DNA of 64,000 bases. Source: ZC4RG35 sp964571765 (lineage in GTDB: Bacteria > Actinomycetota > Acidimicrobiia > Spongiisociales > ZC4RG35). Where the stretch lies: positions 90,898-154,897 of the forward strand of contig CAZNDH010000002.1 of the NCBI GenBank assembly GCA_964571765.1. The letters are read 5' to 3'. This document shows, one piece after another, positions 43,262-51,450 of this stretch (position 1 is its first letter; each line of letters opens with the position of its first letter). The notes beneath the pieces were generated by a model, which was given only the letters and a program-made list of their open reading frames with translations, did not search any database and had not been told where the DNA came from. The translations under genes were made by a program, and so were the position numbers.

Positions 43262-44418
43262 GCCGGAGCTTCCACCCCTGCTGGTCGCATGTTGGTCAGG
43301 AAAACGTAGATGCCGTAGATCAAGGCCAGACCCATGACCGGCGCACCGATCTGGATCAAGAGGTCGGTGTCGACGATCAGTCCGATCAGGAACACCGCCA
43401 ATCCCCCGTTGACCAGCCAGATCAGAGATGAAGGCGGTGCCTTGGCAGCCGATCGAGCGACGATGGCGAACAGGGCGTTGGTCATCACCCCGATGAACAT
43501 CGTGTGATCGAAGGCAAGCAGGACTCGCACCGGGCCGGCTCCCGTCTCGGGGTCGAGCTCACCGGACAAGAACAGCTGGACCACGTAGACCAGCAGTGCC
43601 ACGCCGATCACGAGGAACACCGAGGCGAGGCGGGCGAAGTTGTCGGCTCCTCCACCGGTCCACCGGGAAGGGGCGATCCGTCCCCACATGTGCACGGTGA
43701 AGGTGATTATCGCCACCACCTCGAGCAAGGTGGCCACCTGGATCAGGGCCTCGACATCGAGGATGAACGCCAGGTTGGCAGCGATACCGCCCAGGAAGAG
43801 ACCCCACATCACCAACCGGCCGGCCCGGCTGGGAGGTCCGTCGAGCAACCAGTGGACGACCGCGGCGCCGGCGAGCACCAGATAGCCGATGAGCATGGCC
43901 GGGGGGTGGGCTCCGGCCAGAGAGGTAGCGACTTCGTCGCTGAGCCCGGGAATTGACCCTCTGGCGATGAAGAGGCCCAACAGAACACCGAGGATGCCCC
44001 CGATGGTAAGCGAGACCATGGCCAGCAGGATCCCCAGCTGCCCGGTCGACTTGGTCGACGACCCGTACCGTCCCGACACCCAGACCAGCATCCAGACGAT
44101 GGCCACCAGCATCAAGGTGCCGGCGATGGGCCGGAAGATCCCGGTGCCGGTGGCGAAAGCCACCACATAGAGGACGGCGGAGGCAACGGCGAGCATCGAC
44201 ACGTTCCGGGATCCCTCTCCTCCGAACATGCGTACCGCTGTGCCGAACACGGCGAGCGTGATCCAGCCCAAGGTGCCGGCATGGACATGGGTGAGCAGCA
44301 TCTCATGGGATGGCTGCCAGATGTTCATGCCGTTGAGGATTCCGATGACGATCGTCACCAGGAAAATCACCAGCGCCGAGCGGAACAGGAGGCGCGCGCT
44401 CGCCTCTGCTTCATTCAT
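43258..44418 (-). CDS. Small heme-copper oxidase subunit I-like membrane protein
   Basis: 386 residues with about eleven to twelve membrane helices. The first helices hold MLLTHVHAGTLGWITLAVFG (His44 and His46), a pattern shared with truncated CcoN/NorB-like proteins. Further histidines occur in AGAHPPAMLIGY, VVHWLL, TVHMWGR and FDHTMF. Canonical oxidases have about 450 or more residues; the Tyr-His pair and the full set of copper ligands cannot be confirmed by eye. It is coupled to a lipoprotein cytochrome c. Possible NO reductase, oxidase or heme-binding sensor. Confidence 0.75.
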   Translation of the reverse strand: MNEAEASARLLFRSALVIFLVTIVIGILNGMNIWQPSHEMLLTHVHAGTLGWITLAVFGTAVRMFGGEGSRNVSMLAVASAVLYVVAFATGTGIFRPIAGTLMLVAIVWMLVWVSGRYGSSTKSTGQLGILLAMVSLTIGGILGVLLGLFIARGSIPGLSDEVATSLAGAHPPAMLIGYLVLAGAAVVHWLLDGPPSRAGRLVMWGLFLGGIAANLAFILDVEALIQVATLLEVVAIITFTVHMWGRIAPSRWTGGGADNFARLASVFLVIGVALLVYVVQLFLSGELDPETGAGPVRVLLAFDHTMFIGVMTNALFAIVARSAAKAPPSSLIWLVNGGLAVFLIGLIVDTDLLIQIGAPVMGLALIYGIYVFLTNMRPAGVEAPA

Positions 44419-44527
44419 GATTGTCTCCTAACCAGACCGACTTTCTGCTTTCTAGCACCCCGAAGCACGCCAACGCAGGCACTTCCCGGGTTAGGGTCAT
44501 CTTGTTCTTGCCGAGGAGGGAGTCCCA

Positions 44528-45193
44528 ATGGGCGATATGAGGGTCACTGCTCGAGCCTTTCACGACTCCGATGGTGTCGACGACTGGCGGGTCCTGTTCT
44601 GGGGCGCCTACGCCTATTACGAGACCGAGTCGTTCGCCACCGGGGCCCGCTTCGTGGCCGCCATCGCCGACGTGGCAGAGTCGATGGGGCATTTCCCTGA
44701 TGTGGACCTGCGCCCCGAAGGAGTCACGGTGAAGACCCGCTCCCGCGCCGACGGGGCACTGAGCGGGCACGACGTCGAGTTGGCCCGGAAGATCTCTGCG
44801 GTGGCGTCCGAGCTCGGTCTCCAACCGGACCCGACCCAGCTCCAAGTGGTGGGGATCGCCGTGGCCCAAGACGCCGGTGCCGACGTGCGCCCGTTCTGGG
44901 CTGCCGCCCTCGGATATGAGGACCTCGGCGATGAAGACGCCATCGACCCCCAGCGGCGCAATCCTCATCTGTGGTTTCACCAATTGGATCCACCCAAGCC
45001 GGGACGAGGACGGTTCCACATCGACGTCAGCCTTCCCGCCGACCAGGCGGAGGCACGCCTGGCGGCCGCCCTAGCTGCCGGCGGGCGGATCGCCGACGAC
45101 TCCCACGCCCCCGAGTGGTGGACGATCGCCTCCCCTGACAACCACGGTGTCGACATTGCGGCGTGGCCTGACTTCGAGGACTACCCGGACTGA
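44528..45193 (+). CDS. Fusion of pterin-4a-carbinolamine dehydratase-like and VOC domains
   Basis: 221 residues. The first 100 match the PCD/DCoH fold (VAESMGHFPDVDLRPEGVTVKTRS, LSGHDVELARKISAVA). The second half is a VOC/glyoxalase-like domain (FWAAALGYEDL, PHLWFHQLDPPKPGRGRFHIDVSL). PCD normally needs His-His-Pro and a later Thr-His; here the first reads His-Phe-Pro and the second Thr-Arg, so dehydratase activity is doubtful. Divergent from the oxidase-like gene. Such fusions occur in actinobacteria without known role. Confidence 0.82.
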   Translation: MGDMRVTARAFHDSDGVDDWRVLFWGAYAYYETESFATGARFVAAIADVAESMGHFPDVDLRPEGVTVKTRSRADGALSGHDVELARKISAVASELGLQPDPTQLQVVGIAVAQDAGADVRPFWAAALGYEDLGDEDAIDPQRRNPHLWFHQLDPPKPGRGRFHIDVSLPADQAEARLAAALAAGGRIADDSHAPEWWTIASPDNHGVDIAAWPDFEDYPD

Positions 45194-45238
45194 GCCGGTG
45201 AGTCTGGCCGGTCCCATAAGGCTGCATGCGATGCACAG

Positions 45239-46141
45239 GTGACTGAGGGCCGAGAGGGTGGGGGTTGGGGCACTGTTGCCGCCACCCTTGTAGCGCCGAT
45301 TGCCTGGGGCACGACCTACATCACCGTCACCGAGACTCTTCCGGCCGGGCGACCCCTCCTCGTCGCCGCGGTGAGGGTGGTCCCCGCCGGGCTGCTTCTA
45401 CTGCTGGTGGGTCGGATGCGTTCCCCATGGCGTCCCCGCGGGATCCAATGGGGACACACCACCGCCCTGTCCCTCGCCTATTTCGGGGCGTTCTTCCCCC
45501 TGCTGATCGTGGGGGTCTACCGACTGCCTGGAGGAGTCGCCGCTGCGGTCAGCGGCGCCCAGCCGCTGATGGTGGCTGGGTTGGGTCTCGTCCTCGCCGG
45601 GATCAAGCCCAGTCGCCTCGATCTGATCGTCGGGGTGGTAGCGGCGACCGGAGTGGCCCTGGTGGTGCTTCAGCCAAACGCCGGTTTGGATGCAATCGGA
45701 GTCCTGGCCGCAGTCGGGGCCAACCTGTCCTTCGCCGTCGGCGTGGTCCTCACCAAGATGTTCCCCACTCCCCCCAATCGACTGGCCGACACCGGATGGC
45801 AGATGCTGATCAGTGGGTTCATCCTGGTTCCATTGGTCCTTCTGATCGAGGGGAGTCCGGGCGACCTCACTCCGATCAATCTCCTCGGTTTCGCCTATCT
45901 GACCCTGATCGCCACCGGGGTTGCCTTCGTTCTCTGGCTCAACGGTGTCCGCAGGCTCCCTTCGGCCGCGCCTCCGCTCCTGGGGATCGCCGGCCCGGTG
46001 ACCGCCGCCATCCTGGGCTGGGTGGTACTCCAGCAGACCCTGTCCCCGCCCCAGTTGGTCGGGTTGTTCCTGGCGTTCGGCGCCATCGCCTACGGAGCGA
46101 TCGTCCCGGGTCGAGCCGCCCGGGTGGCGACTCCGAGTTGA
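45239..46141 (+). CDS. EamA (DMT) family transporter
   Basis: 300 residues from GTG 45239, ten helices in two repeats (PIAWGTTYITVTETLPAGRPL; ANLSFAVGVVLTKM). A second EamA protein in the window but not close to the first. The exporter substrate is unknown. Read in the same direction as the preceding PCD/VOC gene after 45 bases, so an operon is possible. Confidence 0.85.
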   Translation: MTEGREGGGWGTVAATLVAPIAWGTTYITVTETLPAGRPLLVAAVRVVPAGLLLLLVGRMRSPWRPRGIQWGHTTALSLAYFGAFFPLLIVGVYRLPGGVAAAVSGAQPLMVAGLGLVLAGIKPSRLDLIVGVVAATGVALVVLQPNAGLDAIGVLAAVGANLSFAVGVVLTKMFPTPPNRLADTGWQMLISGFILVPLVLLIEGSPGDLTPINLLGFAYLTLIATGVAFVLWLNGVRRLPSAAPPLLGIAGPVTAAILGWVVLQQTLSPPQLVGLFLAFGAIAYGAIVPGRAARVATPS

Positions 46142-46305
46142 GCCCATGCAGCGGTCCCTGGTCGGCTACCCGGGCACCCCGTCGCCACGCACTGAGGCCA
46201 CGCGATCCGATTCACATTCCCGGCGCTCCCGGCTGACGTGCAGAATCCAGGGTCTCTGAATGCCTGGCCAGGGAATCATGTCGCAATGGGAGTGTTGAGG
46301 AATCC

Positions 46306-47328
46306 GTGAAGAGAATCGGATTCCTCTCCTTTGGCCACTGGACGCCCAGCCCCGGCTCACAGACGAGGTCTGCTTCGGATGCCCTCCTACAGTCGATCGA
46401 TCTGGCGGTGGCCGCCGAGGAGCTGGGAGTCGACGGCGCCTACTTCCGAGTACACCACTTCGCCCGACAGCTCGGTTCGCCTTTCCCTTTGCTCGCCGCG
46501 ATCGGGGCGAAGACCTCGCGTATCGAGATCGGCACGGCGGTGATCGACATGCGTTATGAGAACCCGATGTACTTCGTGGAGGATGCCGGCGCTGCCGACC
46601 TGATCTCCGGTGGGCGGCTGCAACTCGGAATCAGCCGTGGATCACCGGAGCAGGTGATCGACGGGTGGCGTTACTTCGGGTACCAGCCGTCGGAGGGCGA
46701 CACCGATGCCGACATGGCTCGGAAGCGCACCGAAGTGCTGCTCAAGCTGCTGGAGGGCGAGGGATTCGCCCAGCCGAACCCCCACCCGATGTTTCCCAAC
46801 CCGCCCGGCATGTTGCGGGTCGAGCCACACTCCGAAGGGCTGCGGAACCGCATCTGGTGGGGATCGGGCTCGAACGCCACCAGCGTCTGGGCCGCGACGC
46901 TCGGGATGAACCTGCAGTCCTCCACCCTCAAGGACGATGAGACGGGCGAGCCACTGCACGTCCAGCAGCGGAAGCAGATCGAGGCCTACCGTCAGGCCTG
47001 GAGTGATGCGGGGCACACCCGCGAGCCGCGGGTCTCGGTCAGCCGGAGCATCTTCGCCTTGACCACCGACCAGGACCGGGCTTACTTCGGCAACGACCGC
47101 AACTCATCCGACCAGATCGGGATGATCGACGAGCGGACCCGGGCCGTCTTCGGGCGGTCTTACGCCGCCGAGCCCGATGTGCTGGTGAGGCAACTCGCCG
47201 AGGACGAGGCAATCCAGGCCGCCGACACCCTTCTGCTCACAGTCCCCAACCAGCTCGGCGTCGAATACAACACACATGTGCTGGAGAGCATCCTGGTCCA
47301 CGTGGCCCCGGTGCTGGGCTGGCGCTGA
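46306..47328 (+). CDS. Luciferase-like (LLM class) flavin or F420 monooxygenase
   Basis: 340 residues, TIM-barrel bacterial luciferase family: KRIGFLSFGHW, LGVDGAYFRVHHFARQ, IGAKTSRIEIGTAVIDMRYENP, FVEDAGAADLISGGRLQLGISRGSPE. Usually oxidises small organic substrates with FMNH2 or F420H2. It starts with GTG at 46306 and is followed after 138 bases by heliorhodopsin in the same direction; a functional link is not shown. Substrate unknown. Confidence 0.85.
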   Translation: MKRIGFLSFGHWTPSPGSQTRSASDALLQSIDLAVAAEELGVDGAYFRVHHFARQLGSPFPLLAAIGAKTSRIEIGTAVIDMRYENPMYFVEDAGAADLISGGRLQLGISRGSPEQVIDGWRYFGYQPSEGDTDADMARKRTEVLLKLLEGEGFAQPNPHPMFPNPPGMLRVEPHSEGLRNRIWWGSGSNATSVWAATLGMNLQSSTLKDDETGEPLHVQQRKQIEAYRQAWSDAGHTREPRVSVSRSIFALTTDQDRAYFGNDRNSSDQIGMIDERTRAVFGRSYAAEPDVLVRQLAEDEAIQAADTLLLTVPNQLGVEYNTHVLESILVHVAPVLGWR

Positions 47329-47466
47329 AGACTCTTCGCTCCGTGCACTCCTGGGTCCAACCGGTGGCATCCAATCCGTGGACGGCGCCTGTTTCGAATC
47401 TGGGTGGCATGATCGACCGAGACGAGGTGTGAGATCAACAATCCAGCCGAGCCCGACGCTTCCGCG

Positions 47467-48213
47467 GTGACCAGCGAGAGACTGAGAGACCTGAGGAAGT
47501 GGAATCTAGGGCTCACCATCCTCCATCTTGTCCAGGCAGTGTTGATCGTCGTTCTCGCCGGCGATTTCACCATCTCGATTACTTCGACTTTCCCCGAGGG
47601 CCCACCGGGTGCACCTCAACCGGCGCCCACCACTCTCTTCGAGGTTCACATCGGATGGGCCATCGCCCTATTTCTCGTCCTGGCCGCCTTCGACCACCTC
47701 GTCACCGCGACCGTGGGCCGTGAGGTGTACCAGCGCGACCTGAGAGGTGGCATCAACCGCTTCCGCTGGATCGAGTACTCGTTGAGCGCCACCCTGATGG
47801 TGCTCCTCATCAGCATGTACTCCGGCATCACTGGGGTAGAGGCGCTCATCGCCATCGCCGGGGCCAACGTGGCGATGATCCTGTTCGGCTGGGTCCAGGA
47901 GTCGACCAACCCGCCGGAGCGCGAGGTGACCAACATGAAGCCGTTCTGGTTTGGCACGCTGGCCGGTCTGGCTCCGTGGGTGGCGATAGCTGTCAACGTG
48001 GTGGGTGCCGAGACGGTCCCCGGGTTCGTCTACGGGATCGTTGTCGCCCAATTCCTCTTTTTCTTCAGCTTCGGACTCAACCAGTGGTTGCAGTATCGGG
48101 GTGCAGGCCGATGGGTTGACTACGCCTTCGGCGAGAAGGGCTACCTGGTACTGAGCCTGGTGGCGAAGAGCGTGCTGGCCTGGCAAATCTTCGGGGGGTC
48201 GCTCGCCGGTTGA
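47467..48213 (+). CDS. Heliorhodopsin
   Basis: 248 residues, seven hydrophobic helices, GTG start at 47467. Retinal lysine Lys234 in helix 7 (LSLVAKSVLAWQIF), counter-ion Glu103 in helix 3 (RWIEYSLSATLM), His20 (ILHLVQAV) and His77 (AFDHLV) match the heliorhodopsin positions, with the family tail NQWLQYRGAGRWVDYAFGEKGY. Heliorhodopsins sit inverted in the membrane with the N-terminus inside and do not pump strongly; a light-sensing or enzyme-regulating role is proposed in the literature. No retinal synthesis gene is nearby. Confidence is high that this family is correct. Confidence 0.93.
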   Translation: MTSERLRDLRKWNLGLTILHLVQAVLIVVLAGDFTISITSTFPEGPPGAPQPAPTTLFEVHIGWAIALFLVLAAFDHLVTATVGREVYQRDLRGGINRFRWIEYSLSATLMVLLISMYSGITGVEALIAIAGANVAMILFGWVQESTNPPEREVTNMKPFWFGTLAGLAPWVAIAVNVVGAETVPGFVYGIVVAQFLFFFSFGLNQWLQYRGAGRWVDYAFGEKGYLVLSLVAKSVLAWQIFGGSLAG

Positions 48214-48330
48214 ACCCACACGAGGGCGATGTGTATTTGGTCCTACGGCTGTTTCGGGCCCGGTGGCCGTCAGGTGTCACCTGGAACACCAGCTGAACCT
48301 CGGAGTGGTCCGCCCGGATAGATTGCGAGG

Positions 48331-49197
48331 ATGCGCCAAGAGCATCGGGTGGGGATTCGGTATCTGGCCGAGGTGACGACTCTGCTGCAACGTGTGCGTG
48401 CGGCGCACCCGACCGCGGGGGTGTTCGAGGCTGCAGACTTTCAGTGGTGGTGGCGGACACCTCGCTCCACCGACGTGCTTCCACAGCTCTTCTGGTTCGA
48501 CGATGCTGGTCGACCAGAAGCGGCAGTGATCGCAACCGATTGGGGGGATTCCATCGGCCTCGACCCGGTTGTCATGCCAGACGCGAGTCATGATTGGATC
48601 GCGCATGTCCTCGAACGTGGCCTGGCTCATGCCCACCAGTCCGGCCTAGAAGCGGTCGAGGTCGTGATGGATTCCGCGGACGAGGTCATGGGGGATGTGC
48701 TGGCAGAGCTCGGCTTCACGATCATGGAGGACGAGCTGGTCGATTCGTGGATCGCCGCCGACGCCCGCCCGGCGATCAGCGCCCTCCACCCCCATTACCG
48801 GCTGGCAAGTCGCCTCGGCACGCTCTCGGCTCCACACCACATGACCTCCCGCAGCGGGTCTGGTGTCGAAGGGCGACTCCGCGAGACGTCGCTGTATCGG
48901 GCCGACCTCGACCTGGTCGTTCTCGACGGTGAGGACAGGCCTGCGGCGTATGGGCTGTTCTGGTTCGATCCGGAGACGGCTACGGGCCTCGTCGAACCGA
49001 TGCGCACCGAAGACGACCATCAGCGCCGAGGGCTGGGGCGCCACGTCCTGACCGCCGGGATCAACTTGCTCTTCGACGCCGGCGCCGAGCGCATCAAGAT
49101 CGCCTGGGAGCAGGCCAACGAGGCGGCACGCACGCTTTACACCGGGGTCGGTTTCAAGCCCGTCAAGCAATGCGTGGTCGTATCCCAGGCGAGCTAG
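48331..49197 (+). CDS. Tandem GNAT acetyltransferase-like protein
   Basis: 288 residues. The N-terminal half is a weak GNAT-like module (LERGLAHAHQSGLEAVEVVMDSAD); the C-terminal half is the more typical one: EPMRTEDDHQRRGLGRHVLTAGINLL (acetyl-CoA loop QRRGLGRH), followed by IKIAWEQANEAARTLYTGVGF. Cytosolic. Monocistronic, after heliorhodopsin (117 bases). Substrate unknown. Confidence 0.78.
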   Translation: MRQEHRVGIRYLAEVTTLLQRVRAAHPTAGVFEAADFQWWWRTPRSTDVLPQLFWFDDAGRPEAAVIATDWGDSIGLDPVVMPDASHDWIAHVLERGLAHAHQSGLEAVEVVMDSADEVMGDVLAELGFTIMEDELVDSWIAADARPAISALHPHYRLASRLGTLSAPHHMTSRSGSGVEGRLRETSLYRADLDLVVLDGEDRPAAYGLFWFDPETATGLVEPMRTEDDHQRRGLGRHVLTAGINLLFDAGAERIKIAWEQANEAARTLYTGVGFKPVKQCVVVSQAS

Positions 49198-49300
49198 CGC
49201 GACACCATCCTCGGGCCTGCCGATTGGGATCAGTCGCCCCGTCACCGGCCAGGCTGACCCATCCTGTGTTGTGCGATGTGTGTACCCGTGGGATCCAGAC

Positions 49301-50083
49301 TCATTCTGCGGGCGCGATGATCACGTCGACTCCGGCGTTGCGCAATGCCTCGAGTTCGGTTGTAGGCGCATTCTCGTCGGTCACGAGAACATCCATCTGC
49401 TCGACACTCATGGTCTGCCACATCGTGTCGATGCCGATTTTCGTGTGGTCGGCGAGCACGATCCGCATGTCACCGGCTGCCACCAGAGCACGGTCTGATG
49501 AGGCCACCGTGACTTCCGGTGTCGTCAGCCCCCGATCGCGTGTCACCCCGTTGCCGGAGATGAAGACCTTGTTTGCCTTCAGTGTTCTCAGGCTCTCCTC
49601 AGTCAGCGGTCCGACGAGGGCGCGAATCGATCGTCGCAGTGAGCCGGCGGTGACCTCGACCTGAATGTTCGAAACGCTCATCAGGGCATCGATGACGAGG
49701 AGTGAATTGGTCACCACCGTCAAATCGGATATTTGTTTGATCTGGTTGGCAAGTTCGAGCGTCGAAGTCCCCGGGCCCAGAATCACCGAGTCTCCCGTCT
49801 CGACAAGCTCGGCGGCCCTGGCGGCGATGGCCACCTTCTCTCGGTGCGCCTCGGCTGTCTTCTCCAAATAGGTCAGCTCCTGTGAGCCGCCCATCGAAGC
49901 TCCCCCTCTAGTCCGAACCAAGAGTCCCTCGTCGGCCATCACCTTGAGATCGCGTCGTATCGTGAGTTCGGAGACATCGAGTTCTTCGGCGAGCCTTTGG
50001 GTGGATACGACACCCTCGGCGCGAGTCCGGCCAAGTATCCGGCGGCGGCGTTCGGCTGGGATCATGGGGTCGACATTAGCCAC
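49301..50083 (-). CDS. DeoR-family sugar-operon regulator
   Basis: 260 residues (GTG 50083; ATG 50065 is an alternative). Winged helix at residues about 10-65: AERRRRILGRTRAEGVVSTQRLAEELDVSELTIRRDLKVMADEGLLVRTRGGA, the signature of DeoR repressors. The C-terminal sugar-phosphate-sensing domain has VILGPGTSTLELANQI, the ISGNGVTRDRGLTT segment and ADHTKIG. Divergent from the sugar transport/galactose operon, which it most likely represses; inducer likely a galactose-derived sugar phosphate, by inference. Confidence 0.9.
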   Translation of the reverse strand: MANVDPMIPAERRRRILGRTRAEGVVSTQRLAEELDVSELTIRRDLKVMADEGLLVRTRGGASMGGSQELTYLEKTAEAHREKVAIAARAAELVETGDSVILGPGTSTLELANQIKQISDLTVVTNSLLVIDALMSVSNIQVEVTAGSLRRSIRALVGPLTEESLRTLKANKVFISGNGVTRDRGLTTPEVTVASSDRALVAAGDMRIVLADHTKIGIDTMWQTMSVEQMDVLVTDENAPTTELEALRNAGVDVIIAPAE

Positions 50084-50172
50084 ATTCTGATCATTCTTGA
50101 TAGTTTCGGGTCGGAGCTGAGCAGAGTTGAGCTGCCTCTGCGAGCAGTTGTAAAGGCCCTATCCTCGGCTTG

Positions 50173-50201
50173 TTGACACGTCTGAACAAAACTGATACAT
50201 T
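50173..50201 (+). promoter_or_regulatory. Sigma-70-type promoter of the sugar/galactose operon
   Basis: TTGACA at 50173-50178, a 17-base spacer and TACATT at 50196-50201: a perfect -35 and a good -10. Start of translation follows at 50273. Unusually strong for this GC-rich genome, as expected for an operon held in check by a repressor. Nearby direct near-repeats ATTCTGATC / ATTCTTGAT (50085-50103) are operator candidates. Confidence 0.7.
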
Positions 50202-50272
50202 TTGGATCGTTATTTGTAGCTTTGCGTTCATTGTTGAACCAGAGCTGCCGCGGACATGAGGAGGAAGTTCGA

Positions 50273-51412
50273 ATGAGATTCAAAAGGCCGCTCAGGTCTT
50301 CGTTGGCTCTGTTCCTAGTCGTGGCGATGATGCTGGCAGCGTGCTCCGACCAGGGCGGTGGCGCCGATACGACTTCGGCCCCTGCGACGACGGGCGCACC
50401 AGCGACAACGGAGGCCGGAGGGACCGGGACCACCGGTGGTGGGATAGAGACAGACGATGCTGCCCAGCAGGTGAGTCGCACCGAGGGGGCGTCCTGCGAC
50501 TACACCCAGTACAACGGCGGCGTCGAGCACATCGACCTGCAAAACGCCTTGATCGGGTTTGCCCAGTCGGAACGGGAAGCCAACCCCTTCCGCATTGCGG
50601 AAACCGAGTCGATCAAGGCCGAGGCGGCCCGACTTGGGATCCAACTGATCACCACCAATGCCGAGTCCGATCTCAACAAGGAGATCTCTGATATCCAGAG
50701 CATGGTCGACCAGGGGGTCGATGCATTGATCATCTCACCGCTGGCCTCAGAGGGTCTCGACCCGGCGCTCGACTACGCCAAGGATGCGGGAGTTCCCCTC
50801 ATGACCATCGACCGACTGCTGACGACCAAGCAGGCGTGCGTCGACTATATCGGTTGGGTCGGATCGGACTTCGTAGAACAGGGCCGCCGCGCCGCCGACG
50901 CGATGATCCGGGAGACTGGCGGAGAGGGAAATGTGGCCATCCTCCTCGGGGCTCCGGGGGTCAACGTGACCACCGATCGCAACCAGGGTTTCTTGGATCG
51001 TCTCGACGAGTTGGACCACAACCTCACCATCGTCGCCCAGCAGGCGGCCAACTACGAGCGAGCTCTCGGGCAGACCGTCACCGAGCAACTGATAACCGCC
51101 AATCCTGACATCGATGCCATCTACGCCCACAATGACGAGATGGCGTTGGGAGCGGTGGCTGCTCTCCAGGCGGCGGGTTATCAACCCGGAGACGTGGTGA
51201 TCATCACCATCGACGGAACCCAGGGTGCGGTCCAGGGGATCATCGACGGCTGGGTCTCGGGCGTCATCGAATCCAACCCTCGCTTCGGTCCTCTCGCCTT
51301 CAGAGCACTCGACCTCTTCTACAACGGTGAGGGGGTGCCAGAGGTAACCATCATCTCGGACAAGGAGTACACCAAGGACAACGCTCAACAAGAGCTCGCC
51401 AACGCCTACTAG
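50273..51412 (+). CDS. Sugar ABC transporter substrate-binding lipoprotein, YtfQ-like
   Basis: 379 residues from ATG 50273 behind GAGGAGGAAG. Lipobox LAAC (Cys24), a Thr/Gly-rich linker (residues 25-60), then a periplasmic-binding-protein type I fold: LIGFAQSEREANPFR, VDALIISPLASEGLDP, and IDAIYAHNDEMALGAVAAL. Best fits the galactofuranose-binding YtfQ/ribose-binding group. First gene of the operon; its products import the sugar consumed by GalK/GalT. Confidence 0.9.
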   Translation: MRFKRPLRSSLALFLVVAMMLAACSDQGGGADTTSAPATTGAPATTEAGGTGTTGGGIETDDAAQQVSRTEGASCDYTQYNGGVEHIDLQNALIGFAQSEREANPFRIAETESIKAEAARLGIQLITTNAESDLNKEISDIQSMVDQGVDALIISPLASEGLDPALDYAKDAGVPLMTIDRLLTTKQACVDYIGWVGSDFVEQGRRAADAMIRETGGEGNVAILLGAPGVNVTTDRNQGFLDRLDELDHNLTIVAQQAANYERALGQTVTEQLITANPDIDAIYAHNDEMALGAVAALQAAGYQPGDVVIITIDGTQGAVQGIIDGWVSGVIESNPRFGPLAFRALDLFYNGEGVPEVTIISDKEYTKDNAQQELANAY

Positions 51413-51450
51413 GCGCCCCATCGGCTCAGCCGACCCGCGAGACTCATCGA

